Assembly (NCBI RefSeq): GCF_012273895.1
Contig: NC_052115.1
Span: forward strand, 4,085,183 to 4,149,182
Direction: 5' to 3'
DNA length: 64,000 bases
Source: Zerene cesonia
Lineage: Eukaryota > Arthropoda > Insecta > Lepidoptera > Pieridae
The first letter of the stretch is position 1. Every line of letters starts with the position of its first letter. Under the pieces are notes generated by a model. That model was not told the DNA's origin and did not search any database. It saw only the letters and a list, made by a program, of their open reading frames with translations. The position numbers and the translations under genes were made by a program. Below are positions 12,601 through 23,476 of this stretch, in pieces.

Positions 12601-15600
12601 NNNNNNNNNNNNNNNNNNNNNNNNNNNNNNNNNNNNNNNNNNNNNNNNNNNNNNNNNNNNNNNNNNNNNNNNNNNNNNNNNNNNNNNNNNNNNNNNNNNN
12701 NNNNNNNNNNNNNNNNNNNNNNNNNNNNNNNNNNNNNNNNNNNNNNNNNNNNNNNNNNNNNNNNNNNNNNNNNNNNNNNNNNNNNNNNNNNNNNNNNNNN
12801 NNNNNNNNNNNNNNNNNNNNNNNNNNNNNNNNNNNNNNNNNNNNNNNNNNNNNNNNNNNAACTTTTTATATATAAGTATCATTAAGAGATTAAATGATAT
12901 AGTCTCCCCTATTTGCTTTCAATTTTGCTTATCAATATAATATAGCAAGTAATAATAAACCAGTTCAAGGTCATGATCATTGCACGATCAAGTCATACAC
13001 AAGTAGGTACAGCTTACAATCCTAGGAACATAATTGGTCGCCGATGTAAAATAAACAATATTACTGCATATTTATTTATAGACAATCATTCCGCGTAAGG
13101 TTAAAACATCGCTATTATAGTTGTAAGTAGTAAACTTAAGTACGTTAACCTGAAAGTTAATCAAAATAAACTATAAATTAAGACCAAATGATTATTTAAA
13201 TGGAAAATTCTGAAAAGGTCTAACACATGTTCGGAATTTAAGCAAAACACTATCTTTATATTAATTTATTTAAAGACAAACTTAAAAATGCTACGATATG
13301 AACGTGATTAAACGAAGGATAAAATCTAAAGTAAAGTTAAAGTGCTAAAATGTTCTAATTCTTCGACGTAAATATTACTTACAGAACTAACAGTACTAAC
13401 ATAATATTACATTTTTAAATTCGGACAAAATTGTAATGCAAATTATAAATTCACATAGAATTTAATCGACCCTTCATTTTCCTTTTGAAAAATTGTTCAC
13501 ATTTCTATGAATGCATTAGTATGATGTTACAATAATGTAATATTAATAACTCATTACTCATATCATGTCCTATGTAACACATTAGAACCCGGAACCACTA
13601 GATAATCTGCACCAGCTACTAATTTGCTCTAAAAACTTGAACAAAAATTGTTAAGGTCCGCTTTCCAGTTTACTTCTAAACTCGTTTGCGATTTCTTATG
13701 GGTCCTAATTAGAGACTGGATCTCATGCCGGCAGAAACGTTAACCAAGTCTTAATTTAAAACTATAAGAATGCAGTATCATTTGCTATGATTGTTTTTTT
13801 TTTACTTTAGATTACACAAAACAATATTAATTATTGTGATTTTTTATTAAAAAGTATGTATATATCATGTTAGCATAAGGAATACATATTTTTCATTCTT
13901 TACGATAATTCTACCTACACACGTCATAATATTTACCTATACATTTTTAAATGTGATGTGCATAATCATTGTAAACATATAAATTTGTCCTTGTTACGTC
14001 ATGTGCATGCTGTAATTAGGTGACTCATAAAAGTAAGAAATATCTATAATATATCCGTAAAAACGTGTCGGATATGCTTAAATTTCTACACAATAAATGT
14101 ACGAATAAATGGAATAACATGAAAAAAGTTATTTTCTGTAATAAAAAATCCCGTAAAGCATTACATTGAGCAATAAACAATCTATCTAACATTAAATATT
14201 GCGTGAAGGTCACAGCGCTATGCTAGTCAATTACCTATTTCACAATAGTTTAATACATTCATGGATCAAAAAATAAGTATTCTTAATCATCTGTTTTATT
14301 CATTCAAGAAATTGGAATGATGTCACTGAAACACAAATAAGGATTTTTCGATAGGTGTCGATAGTCATAGTTAGTGGCTCTACATTATATGCAATCATTT
14401 GGACTCTACTTGTAGACAATGTATTATCTAATACATTGTGCATAACCATAAGTAGAGTCTAATAATGCCTATCCATATTTTACAATAATACAAAATTTAT
14501 TTAAATATTCACTAAAAGTGGCAGGTGATGTCGTTTACTTAATAGAAATATATCCTACTATAATATTATAAATGCGAATGTTTGTAAAGATGTGTGTGTG
14601 TTTGTTGCTCTTTCACGCAAAAACTACGGAACCGATTGCAATGAAATTTGGTACGTAGACAGCTGGACAACTGGAATAACATATAGGCAACTTTTTATCC
14701 CGATATTCCTACGGGATGCGGACTTACGCGGGTGTAACCGCGGGGCGCAGCTAGTAGTTTAATAAATGCCTATGCAACGAGTACTCTGAACGATCATGCA
14801 ACAAGGTTAACCATGCTTTTTGGACATTGAGGGCACCCACTTTACATTATTGAATATTGTTACAAAAACTACAAAACGCTCAAATATAATATATTTCGTT
14901 TACTATGTTATTTAACATGGCTCACAATTAAATTATACAACTTATGCGTATTAATTGTTTACACGCAATATAATAGTCTTTTTTTATGCACCAAAATCGT
15001 AGTGTACATATTATAAATAGGTCTACATGGGCACATAGCCAATTAATTATTAGTGTTGAGGAATTGTTTTCTTGTTACAGTCTGTTATGACCGAAGGTAT
15101 TTCAATGCACATTGTTTCACTTCAAAATGTCAAGAATTCGAAAGTTATAGATAAAATATTTTAAATCACCATTAAACGACTTAACGCTTTAAGATAAACT
15201 AAGGTTATTAAACCTATCGGGAATGTCATGGTGATAGGTACGTTTTATGAAGTAGAAGGAATTTAACTTTTATTTAAAAAAATTATATGTATAATGTAGC
15301 CCTTTCGTACGTAAAATATCATATTTGACATTTACGTAATGAGTTTTACATGATCATCGTTGCAAGAAACTGAGCAGGAAAAATAAAAGAATGTATAGAC
15401 TTACCCACAAGTGCAGATTTCACAAATGCATTGTTCCTTTACTATCTTCTCTGGCTTCTTAGGGCCACCAGGCCTTGGCCTAGTTTCGTCTATGTAGACA
15501 GTCTCTTCGATTGTTGTTTTGTCATCTCGCACGGTTTTTCTATCGTCTATGATAGTCTCATCATAGACGGAGCTGATGACTGTATCCTGCCTTGTGGTAT

Positions 15601-18600
15601 CTGTAATAGCGTGATCAACCACGTCGTATTCGTGTATGTCTTTCGTTGTACGGACATCCTTCTACAAATGGAAAAGAAAAAAAAGAAAGTTAATGAAGTC
15701 GAAATTCTGAGATTATTTAATAAAAGGTAAGACAAAAAGACATTTACCAAGTTTCTGATGTCTAACGAACTGTTATCCACAAAAACGTCGGTGATAACTT
15801 TTTCATCTTCTTTTGCATCTTCGTATGTTGTTTCCTTTCTAGTTATACCATTTTCGGTAATGTATCGCGTCACTTCGATTTGACTTCTTGTTTTATCGAT
15901 TTCAAATGATTTTTTTACTTTATCTCCCGTTGTAGTACTTAAAACGGTTGTTTCTTCAGTATCAATGCCTTCATAAAGGTCTTTAACATCTTCATTAATT
16001 TTTGTACCGAACGTTACCTTATCTATTCTTTTGAATGGGTATTTTTTTACGGTATCTATAATTTCTTTCAAAACTCTATCATCAATATTTCTCCGAATAA
16101 CAATATTTTTATTACTTACGGTAACGTCTTTGTTTGATTGAGATGTCTCTATGATTTTTCGTAAATCGCTGATAGATGTAAAGTCTTTAATATCTCTTGA
16201 TGACAATATAATATTTTCTTCAGTATCTTGACGTTTCAAATGGTGTCGTGGTTGCTCAGGTTTACCAAATGGTGACATTTGTTTTGGTCGCTTAGGTCTA
16301 TCGTCATCATTTTCATATATGAATTTTCCATTCCATGTTCCCGTGCTCCTTTCATAAGTAGTCAATGTGTCTTTTGTTTCAGAACTCGTCTTTGATGTTG
16401 TTTCCTTAGATATGTTTTGTTTCTCACTTGTTATTAATTCAGTAGTTTTTCTGACGTCATCAGATTCTTGAGTGTACGACTGTACGTCATTTAAAGTACT
16501 ATGTTTATCTGTGTATGCATTAGTGCTCTCATCGACTACCCTTTGTCTTCGTATGTCATCTGTCTCTGTTGTATGTTCAGATATGGCTGGTTTTACTGGT
16601 TTTGTTAAGTCACTAGAAAATTTATTTCTTGTTGAAGCAACTTCAATTCCATTTTTATATAGAGCCGATTCCTCTTCCACATGTGTGGCACTTTTAGGGA
16701 CACCATCCTTTCCAGTATCATAATACGATTCCTTATCAAGTACATGTCTAGAATATTCATGTTCGGGCTTGATTCCCGTACCACTAATATTGTGACTTTT
16801 TTCATATGTTGCATGTTCTTTACTGTCTCCCCATTCTCTATGCTTACTATCTACCACTCTCTGCTTACCGTCAACAACTTCAAATACATAAGAAGATGTA
16901 GATGCTTGCTGGGCACTACTTGTGTTACTTTTCATTATCTTAGTTGAATAGTTAATATTTTCAGTATTTGGGACCTGTAGAATATCTCCTACTTTTCTAA
17001 TCTGGTCCTGAATGGTTGCATCGTAGCCGTAAAAGTTAGAAGCATCAGTTTGATTTATGTCGCGCCTACGAGTTATTTGGTCGGTTGTAGTTTCATTCCT
17101 TGACGTTATATTTTCTTTTACATCCCTTTGCTCTGTGTTGCTGTAGTTGGTATTTGACTGCAAATTACGGACATTAGTTGTGCTAGTATTTTGATCAATA
17201 GTTGATTGATGTTGAATATTTTGATTGATATTTTGATGCTGCATATTAATGTTCTGATGAACATTTTGATTATTGTTTTGGTGAATATTTTGGTTATTAC
17301 TTTGATCCATGCTATCAGAATCATAACGAACAGGTCGGATATTATCCGACACATTCCTCATTCGTGAATAATCTTCATTTGATATTTGCTCTCGAGTAGA
17401 TGAAAATTCTTGTTGGATTGAATTATCTTTTTGACTAATCACGCTCGCATGACTAGTTAACTGGTTTCCATCTTTAACGAATTTGGAGTCTTCTTTAATT
17501 GTCATTTCATTGATGGGCTTTGCTCCATCTTTTCCGGTATCATATTTTGATTTCATGTCATAATTTTGAGAACTATACATTGTCTGAGGCTTAATATCAG
17601 TGCCACTTACGCTTGCATATTCTTCATTTGTAGCATGTTCTTTAGCGTCACCCCACTCTCTTTTAGAGTTGTCAATAATCCTCTCCTTACCGTCAACAAT
17701 TTCAACAACATAAGAAGATGAAGACGTTTTTGTTACACTGCTGCTTTTAGATTGACTTGACTGCGAAGTACTACTATATTCTTTTGTTTTCATATTTTTA
17801 TCAAGTGTTCCTTCACCTCCATAAAAATTGTTAGGATCCGATCTAACAGTATCCACTCTGTTAGAAGTACCAGAGACATTTTGATGGCGTTCGTCATTAC
17901 GACTACTAATACGGTTTGTATTGGAATCATGGCTCGAAAACTGGCCAGATTGAGTCTGTGCTAAATTTTGACGTTCAGATTGTATGAATGAATTTGTGGC
18001 ATTAGCCCCCTGAGATCTTGTCAAAAATGCATTCTGGGTATTGGAAGTACTAAATGCTGTATTATCAATAAATCCAGTATTAAGCGATTGATTAGTAGAA
18101 GAGTCCACTGTCTTGTCGTATATTTGACTCTGAGTGGAACCGGAATGCTGAATAGACGTTGATGATGATTGATAGCTTTCGCTTTTAGACGTTTGCTGTT
18201 GTGATGTTGAGGAAGATTGTTGTAATACAGAGCTTGAAACGAACTCACCAGTTGTGGACTGAGCCATATCACTTACTTGATGTTCTTGCAGTGATCGGGC
18301 TTGCGATAGGTCGGACATTGAAGGTGCTTCTGTTATGATATAGTGAGGATGGCTATTGTAATGCTCAGATACAACAGAACCACTAATAGACGCATGGTCG
18401 GATATGTCTGTTATCATAAGGGGGTCGTCCTCTTCGACCTTTACATCAATATATCGAACCTTCTTACCAGATGAGCTGACCTTCTGCAAGGTATTGCTAC
18501 TTTTTTGCACAGACGTCGATGTGCTTGTTTTCTGTACACTGGTTGAGGCACTTTTGGATGACGTCACCTCGGAAGTATTCGATTTAGTCTTTTTATTTTT

Positions 18601-18609
18601 TATAGTCAT
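1..18609 (-). CDS. SAXO/MAP6-like microtubule-associated repeat protein (5' part, runs off window start)
   Basis: Three coding exons are visible: 18609-15748, 15661-15405 and 789-1 (incomplete). The start is the ATG at 18609, context ACCAAAATG; the frame stays open 9 codons further up but only to a TTG. Exon 1 (954 codons) is Ser/Thr/Gln-rich, with two diverged ~65-residue repeats near residues 301-363 and 573-637 (Y-V-x-E-V-D-G-K, REWGD.KEHAT, YDTGKDG) and an Asn/Gln-rich tract near 434-468. Exons 2 and 3 join at CICEICTCG/HHRCPH, which matches the N-terminal Cys motif of the SAXO1/2 (FAM154) microtubule stabilisers. Exon 3 then carries seven ~29-residue modules W-R-P..R..P..PEDNLKPEGEF, as expected of SAXO/MAP6 Mn-type repeats. 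By family, a protein that binds and stabilises axonemal or stable microtubules; the function of the long N-terminal region is unknown. In known SAXO proteins the Cys motif is at the extreme N-terminus, so the architecture is unusual. The family call rests on motif memory. Confidence 0.72.
1148..1155 (-). promoter_or_regulatory. Candidate internal TATA box upstream of the repeat exon
   Basis: On the minus strand the sequence is GGGCTCTATATAAAGGGCGCG, a good TATA element in a locally GC-richer patch (about 1080-1160) within an AT-rich intron. A start about 30 bp downstream (near 1120) would lie about 330 bp before the repeat exon at 789 and give a transcript lacking the Ser-rich and Cys-motif exons. 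No 5' exon or in-frame ATG could be proven. Confidence 0.3.
1961..2171 (+). mobile_element. Non-autonomous Helitron-like element (lepidopteran TC...CTAG family)
   Basis: Starts TCCTACTAATATTATAAACG and ends with a short GC hairpin (GCGGG..CCGCGG) followed by CAGCTAG|T. Helitrons characteristically have a 5' TC, a 3' hairpin and CTRR with no inverted repeats or target duplication. The body has the usual TTTCACGCAAAAACTACTGAACCGATTGCAAT track. Lies in intron 2 of the SAXO-like gene. Confidence 0.8.
2325..2681 (+). mobile_element. Non-autonomous Helitron-like element
   Basis: Starts TCCCTACTAATATTATAAATG, contains a (CTGT)n tract and CTTTCACGCCTAAACCACTG, and ends with the hairpin GCGGGCGAAGCCGCGG and AGCTAG|T. 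At 357 bp it is a longer subfamily than its 211-bp neighbour. Confidence 0.8.
2992..3191 (+). mobile_element. Non-autonomous Helitron-like element, mutated 3' end
   Basis: Starts TCCTACTAATATTATAAACC and has the same body as the element at 1961. The terminal CTAG has decayed to TTGG. The 5' end is preceded by a duplicated AATCCTACT. Confidence 0.7.
3278..3455 (+). mobile_element. Degenerate Helitron-like relic
   Basis: Weak but recognisable body: TATGTTTGTTACTCTTTCACAC, then GAATGGATATTGATGATATTTGGTA, then a decayed GC end (GGTTCGTCCGCTAATAAA). Ends are approximate. Confidence 0.5.
3805..3957 (+). repeat. Lepidopteran interspersed repeat, GTTTGTTTG / CTAATCTCAGGAACTA family
   Basis: Contains GTTTGCTTGTTGGAACACGCTAATCTCAGGAACTATCAGGCCGATTTC and a degenerate GC-rich end. 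The same family recurs at 4880, 19780, 20437 and 61810. Boundaries approximate; class not established from the sequence. Confidence 0.6.
4085..4270 (+). repeat. Interspersed repeat, ACCACATAGGAGGCACC family
   Basis: Matches a diverged copy at 19585-19780: TAGACCTAATTTAAATTGG, CCACATAGGAGGCACC, then AGTAAAAAGTTATGA and a T-rich end. Both copies share order and spacing, so this is one dispersed family; boundaries approximate. Confidence 0.6.
4562..5265. mobile_element. Cluster of Helitron-like fragments in both orientations
   Basis: Four pieces lie close together. A minus-strand 3' end is at 4562-4640 (CTAG then CGCCCGCGGCTTTGCTCGCG). A plus-strand copy is at 4663-4863 (TCCTACTAATATTATTAACG ... 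GGCACAGCCAGTT). A CTAATCTCAGGAACTACTGG-type piece is at 4880-5010. A minus-strand copy is at 5030-5265, reading TCCCTACTGATATTATAAATG from 5265 with a (CTGT)n tract and a GC-rich 3' end. Confidence 0.65.
5266..11859. other. SAXO-like gene intron 2, middle part: no gene seen
   Basis: AT-rich non-coding sequence. Open frames here are short, lack homology I recognise and have no coding-like composition. A locally GC-richer patch at about 7495-7670 (AGCGAGGACGTGGGCTCCGAG ... TTTCGCGTCGCGTC) stands out and could be regulatory, but no motif decides it. Confidence 0.5.
11860..12859. other. Assembly gap (1000 N)
   Basis: Exactly 1000 N, so the size is nominal. It lies inside the large intron of the SAXO-like gene. 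Confidence 0.99.
14402..14459. repeat. Imperfect hairpin (10 + 10 bp stems)
   Basis: Outer arms GACTCTACTT / AAGTAGAGTC and inner arms CAATGTATTA / TAATACATTG around a 2-nt loop, separated by an asymmetric internal loop. Lies in intron 2 of the SAXO-like gene. It could be a MITE remnant or a structured RNA; nothing in the sequence decides. Confidence 0.45.
14553..14754 (+). mobile_element. Non-autonomous Helitron-like element
   Basis: TCCTACTATAATATTATAAATG at the 5' end, TTTCACGCAAAAACTACGGAACC in the body, a GC hairpin (ACGCGGGTGTAACCGCGGGG) and CAGCTAG|T at the 3' end. Closely similar to the copies at 1961 and 2992. Confidence 0.8.
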
Positions 18610-18960
18610 TTTGGTCGCACTTCGTTTATTATTCAATTAAAATAAGTAAGTTTATATTGAGATTCTTAAATAACAAAACGTAAATAATTGATTAAATATT
18701 CTTAAACACGATTCTTATCACATAATTTAAAATAAAAACTTTGCCATGTAAAGTAAATAAATAACTGTTCGCGAGTATCGTTCGTTTTCGTTTATCACTG
18801 CGTGCGCGCGCGCTGCTTGCGACCGGCTCGCGGAGTCTGAGAGCTGGCGCCGCTGCCCCCCTTACACCTTGACGTGTATTACGTCGCCCACCAGGCCTTC
18901 GCGACACGTAAGCGTTCACATCTCACTGCTGAAGTCATACCAAAAAAGGCACACAATTAT
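18610..18960 (-). promoter_or_regulatory. Probable promoter / 5' UTR of the SAXO-like gene
   Basis: A GC-rich block at about 18795-18905 (CGCGCGCGCGC, CCGGCTCGCGG, GGCGACGTAATACACGTC on the minus strand) stands alone in AT-rich surroundings 190-300 bp before the ATG at 18609. No TATA box is evident. The start site is not determined. Confidence 0.4.
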
Positions 18961-19584
18961 TTAATCATTATGATTCGTGTAAATAATTCTAGTTATTCGT
19001 AGCTACTAAACGTTTCCTTAAACGTGATACATTATAAGAAATGAATAAAGAACAATTAAATTATTTAAATACTGAATTTTTACAACCATAAGCATGATTT
19101 TAAATAAATAAGAATAATAATTTCAATAAATTTTTGGATATTGTCAGTTGTATTCAGTATGTTAAAAAGGATCATCATCACCTATACAAATATAATAAAC
19201 TTCGTTAATTTTATCCATCTTTGTATATTTCAAAAGGTAGATAGACCTACGCTTAAAGGCACATTTTTAATACCAGGCCTCTAAATTAATAAATTCGTTT
19301 TGTCCTTATATCGAAATTGTGTTGATACTTATTTATATTGCACATTCTTTGATATCAAAAATGCAAGTTGCCCAAATGTGGATTATTTTCAATGATAAAT
19401 TACATACTATAAAAAGAATAAACATGATAAGACAAGATAATGTAAGAAAATGCGTTGAAATGAAGAATGGGGTGACGAAAAAATTTAATTTCCTTTATAT
19501 TATTAATACTAGCCGGATAAAAAGTAATCTATTTGCTTATTCAGACTTTTAATCTCTGTACAGATCTTAACAGATTAGCTTAAC

Positions 19585-19923
19585 AAACTTTTAACAAAAA
19601 ACTTAATTGCCTCCATATCGTTAGACCTAGACCAAATTTAAATAGGCCCACATAGCCGGCACCATATTTTCTATAAAAAAATTTAATCCATGCATCCATT
19701 AAAAAGTTATGAGGGACACATAAAATACATATGAACGGATAATCTCCTCCTGTTTTGGAGTCGAATATGAATATAAAAATTGAAGAGTTTGTTTGTTTGT
19801 TTGAACGAGCACTCAGGAACAACTGGATCAATTTCAAAAATTATTTCACTGTTACTACAGGCTATGTCTATAATATATAATTTATATAAGTACCATGGGA
19901 GAATCCGGGGTGGACAGCTTTTT
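19585..19923 (+). repeat. Two adjoining interspersed repeats
   Basis: 19585-19780 carries AGACCAAATTTAAATAGGCCC, GGCACCATATT and ATTAAAAAGTTATGAGG, a second copy of the family at 4085. It runs directly into GAAGAGTTTGTTTGTTTGTTTGAACG ... CTCAGGAACAACTGGATC (19780-19923), the family at 3805. Confidence 0.6.
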
Positions 19924-20436
19924 AAAAATTACATGTACACACCCTGCCTTATAAACTATAGCGTTTAATTCATACTGCCATATTTGGTATTGAGTGATTT
20001 AAGTTTTACCTAGATAGCTATACCTTGACTGCTTGTGTTAAATAATTAACATAACTATTTGGACAGAAATGCAGCGGACAGCCTATACGTTACTCTGCTC
20101 TGTCAATATGTGGGTATCGTGGTGACCCAATTTAACTTTTTCCTCACAACTTCACAGTATTTCTCGATAAATTATTAAGAAGGTACGTATAAAGTAAATA
20201 TGAACATGGCTGCGCTATTTCTTAGTATTGAAGTTTAGTCTCTATTTTATAATGTGGTCTGGTAAGACATAAGAATTTAAAGTGATGATAATAGTAATGA
20301 TAACGAAGTTTAAAATATGTTATTTGTTATAATCGTCACTTTAGTAGATTACTGCAAAATGTTAAATTTAAATTTCACATATAAAGTATAAAGTAGCGGT
20401 TAGCCTAAAGCTTCTTTTTAGCTTCGCTCAAGAGAA

Positions 20437-20586
20437 ATAGTATGCTTGTTTCTTTCTTTGAACGCACTAATCTCAGGAACTACTGGACCGATTTCAACCA
20501 ATTTCTGTCACCGGTGAATATATACATAATACCTAAGTCCTATAGGCTATATATGTACCAGGAGCAAAGCTGAGGTGAACAGCTAG
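20437..20586 (+). repeat. Interspersed repeat, CTAATCTCAGGAACTACTGG family
   Basis: TTTCTTTCTTTGAACGCACTAATCTCAGGAACTACTGGACCGATTTC, then AGGCTATATATGTACC and GGTGAACAGCTAGT. The CTAG|T end suggests a Helitron-like 3' terminus, but the 5' end is unclear. Confidence 0.6.
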
Positions 20587-22602
20587 TGCTAGTGTTCTAT
20601 AATAAAAACTACAGTAACTGTACATTGAACTAGGAAATAAGTTGGCTTATAAAAAGGAGTTTTTTTAATATAGGTACTTTAACTAAACCCGATCCGATTA
20701 TGATAATTCTAAACGGTAGAAAGCCATGCCCGAGCTGAGTTGGCTATACATTATAACTATAGTCGCGTAACTTAGGACGCATTAAAATAATTTAGGCGTA
20801 ATAATAATTTATTTACTATAGTATAGAAAGTAGCGTTTTATATAGCTAACATTAAAAAAACGATACATAAATATTCCATAAAAAGAATATTACGTAATTA
20901 TTATCCAATAAAAAATATGTTTAAAAACATGGTATGCAAGTTTTTTAAACTAATTTGAAATCTTTCTTTTCAAAACGGTTTCCTTCGATACCTAAAACTA
21001 AGTACGTATGTATTTTATTTAAGTAAATCTTAAATTAAATCATGACTTCACTTATGTAGTTGCGGACCGCAAGTACCTACTATCAAATAGTATATTTTTT
21101 ATTAATGGTTCTTTATGACAATATTAACCTTATAAAAGATTAGCATTTGTACCGTTGCAAAATACAAGTGAATGGAAATTAACCTTTTTATTAATGAAAC
21201 AATATAGTGCATGTACAAAAACCTTCGAAACCACAGACATTACTCGAAGCCAGACGTGGGTTGCACAAGACTCGCTCATTGCCTTTTAGAGATTTCGCGT
21301 AGGCGACTCGCTTTTTGAATCATGCACCCACGATCGATTGCATACGAAATAATACCGCTTATCCGACAATTAATCTCCGAAATTTCCATTAAAAAGTACT
21401 AGGAAAAATTAAAAGCATAATGTACAAGAAATTTCTGTCAGAATTATATGGGTCAATATTTAAACCTTCATTGTTAATATTGCACAAGTTGCTATTAATT
21501 TTTTGCAATACATTTCGTATGAAAGCCAAACATCTGGTTACCGTTGATCACAAATAAACATTTTATTAATCTTATATTAAATTTTTTTAACAATATTTTA
21601 GATGGATATAAATTGAGAATTTTAAATAATAAGTAAGTTCTACCTTAATTCAAACAGATTAATGTTGATGATTTATTAATTGAAATTAAAAAATTGTCGA
21701 TAAGATTCGAACAATATTCCATTTTGGATAATTTGTAGTACATAATAGTTTTTTTGCATATAAAATTCTATAATAGTTCTGTAATGACGAATTTCAGTAA
21801 ATACATAAAATTCGGATTTCCTTAAAAATAATCATTGTCTAATTATTATGATTATGAATATCATTATCAATTCAAAATTACGTTGGCTGTAAAATTCATA
21901 ATTTGAAATATTTATTGCATATATTATAATGCACGAGCAGAATCATTGTACCGGCTATATTTTATGTTACGTTTGTCTTTTTAATTTTTAAAATTTTTAA
22001 GGCTTTGATGTGGTGGCAAAATAAAATTACAAGCCATATTGCGGGAAATTGTGCGAAAGAGTTTCTTTTAAAGTTTTGATGCTACCTTCCTTGCTGATTC
22101 TGACTGCGGATCCTTGTCGACAAGGATTTTCTACGCTATCAGCTCACTTCCATTTCACTTAGATACTTTATCTAAACGTCCGTAAATCAACTTGTTAACA
22201 TGCTTCAAGTTTTGAATTCGAATGACAACCAATATTTACTTACTTCTTGTCGCCAGACACTGCTGCGCCTGTGCAATATAATCTTTCTACGTAGCACCTG
22301 GTACCACATGAATTATGTAGTCAATAGTCATTAGGGTGTCCTTCATAGTGTTAGATGAAAAATAAAATAAGTGACCTTGTACTTAAGGTTTACCTGTACA
22401 CGAAAAAATATTAAAAGCTTTTATTTATAAAATCAGTAGATTACAATTGGAATGCGATGAAAATAAACAAAGGAAGTTATCACAAAATAATCATACATGG
22501 AATCCAAATGGTGTACTGGTATTTTCATGTTTATTCTAAATAAATTGTTAAATTTTTTTTCTTTTAATTTTTAGTTTTATAGCATTGAAATGCTTTATAA
22601 AT

Positions 22603-22690
22603 GAGAAATTTTGAAAGAATAGAAAAAATTTTTTCCTCCTCGTGCATCCTGCCTCGTGATCAAATTTTTTCTATTCTTTCAAAATTTCTC
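22603..22690. repeat. Perfect inverted repeat: 29-30 bp stem, 30-nt loop
   Basis: Arms 22603-22631 and 22662-22690 are exact reverse complements (GAGAAATTTTGAAAGAATAG... against ...CTATTCTTTCAAAATTTCTC). The next outer pair (T22602/A22691) also matches. The loop holds two CCTCGTG copies. It lies about 790 bp upstream of the UBE2R start codon. May be the core of a foldback transposon or a transcribed hairpin. Confidence 0.85.
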
Positions 22691-22979
22691 AAATTTTTTT
22701 TCATTTATTGCTATTTTTTTCTTTTTTGACTTTGGTACGGCAGTCAAGCATGAAAAAACACATATTTTTTTTTATTGTATTATTACCAAAAATATTAATA
22801 ACATAGGTACAATACACCAAAAATAAGGAATTCAGTAGATATTCATTTCTCGGAAGCCCAATTTATTTTAAATTTTCAACGCCATCTGTGTTGATTGTAT
22901 TATTTATCTTACTGCCATCTTTAGACATTTAAGAGACCTAAGTATACATACACTTTTGTAAAAATGGAACTACAATTTT

Positions 22980-23476
22980 TCTACTTAATAATACAAGATG
23001 GCGCTGTTCTCTCCTCGAGTCAATAATGGCCGCGTGCGTCACATCACTGCGCAATCAAGCACGGAAATAACTAACAGCTGTTCTACAATATTCGTTCGGG
23101 CAACTCAGGTAGCAGCTGTATTCGGACCAAGACGCAGCCGTTTTCCTTGGAATTGCGATTGTTTGGGCACAGAATAGTGGCTTTCTCATTGTTTAATGCT
23201 TCTTTGTATGGAACGAAGTATTTCAATTTTCAAAGTTTATTGTGATATTGTTTAATGCGATAACGGTGTTGCAAGTGCGTGAAATATAAAAAGCGTAAGA
23301 TATTGGTGATGTTTACCAAAATTCGTTCGTTGTTATTGTGAGTCTTGATTAGTTGAAATGTCTCGTGAATACGTGGACCGCGAGGAGAGCAGAGTGTTAT
23401 GTCAATAGAATCTCGACGCGTAGATAGCAATATTAGTTTTATATTTGATAAGCCTAGGACGAAAAGTTTATAAAAA
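22980..23476 (+). promoter_or_regulatory. Promoter and 5' UTR of the UBE2R gene, with a short uORF
   Basis: Composition becomes GC-richer from about 22995 (CAAGATGGCGCTG, AATGGCCGCGTG, which resemble YY1/Pho-type GCCAT sites). If the sequence is exonic, an upstream ORF runs from ATG 23358 to TAG 23408 (16 codons, starting MSREYVDREE) and closes 68 nt before the main ATG. No TATA box was found. Confidence 0.4.

Larger units (their letters stand above)
18961..22979. other. Spacer between the SAXO-like and UBE2R genes: repeats only
   Basis: About 4 kb of AT-rich sequence between divergent genes. It holds interspersed repeats at 19585-19780 (ACCACATAG..GGCACC family), 19780-19923 and 20437-20586 (GTTTGTTTG / CTCAGGAAC family; the last ends GGTGAACAGCTAGT) and a long perfect hairpin at 22603-22690. 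No gene is seen. Confidence 0.55.

Noticed and set aside
11836..12882. Long open frames across 11860-12859 and likewise across 40380-41379 and 58431-59430
   Set aside because: They consist of N-run translated as X; the real flanking codons are few and meaningless, apart from the LINE fragment before 40380.
15757..18609. Many short plus-strand frames opposite the large minus-strand exon
   Set aside because: Antisense shadows of a 954-codon exon, with no independent motif.
18610..18636. Start of the SAXO-like protein nine codons upstream
   Set aside because: The codon at that position is TTG. The first ATG is at 18609, with a good insect start context.
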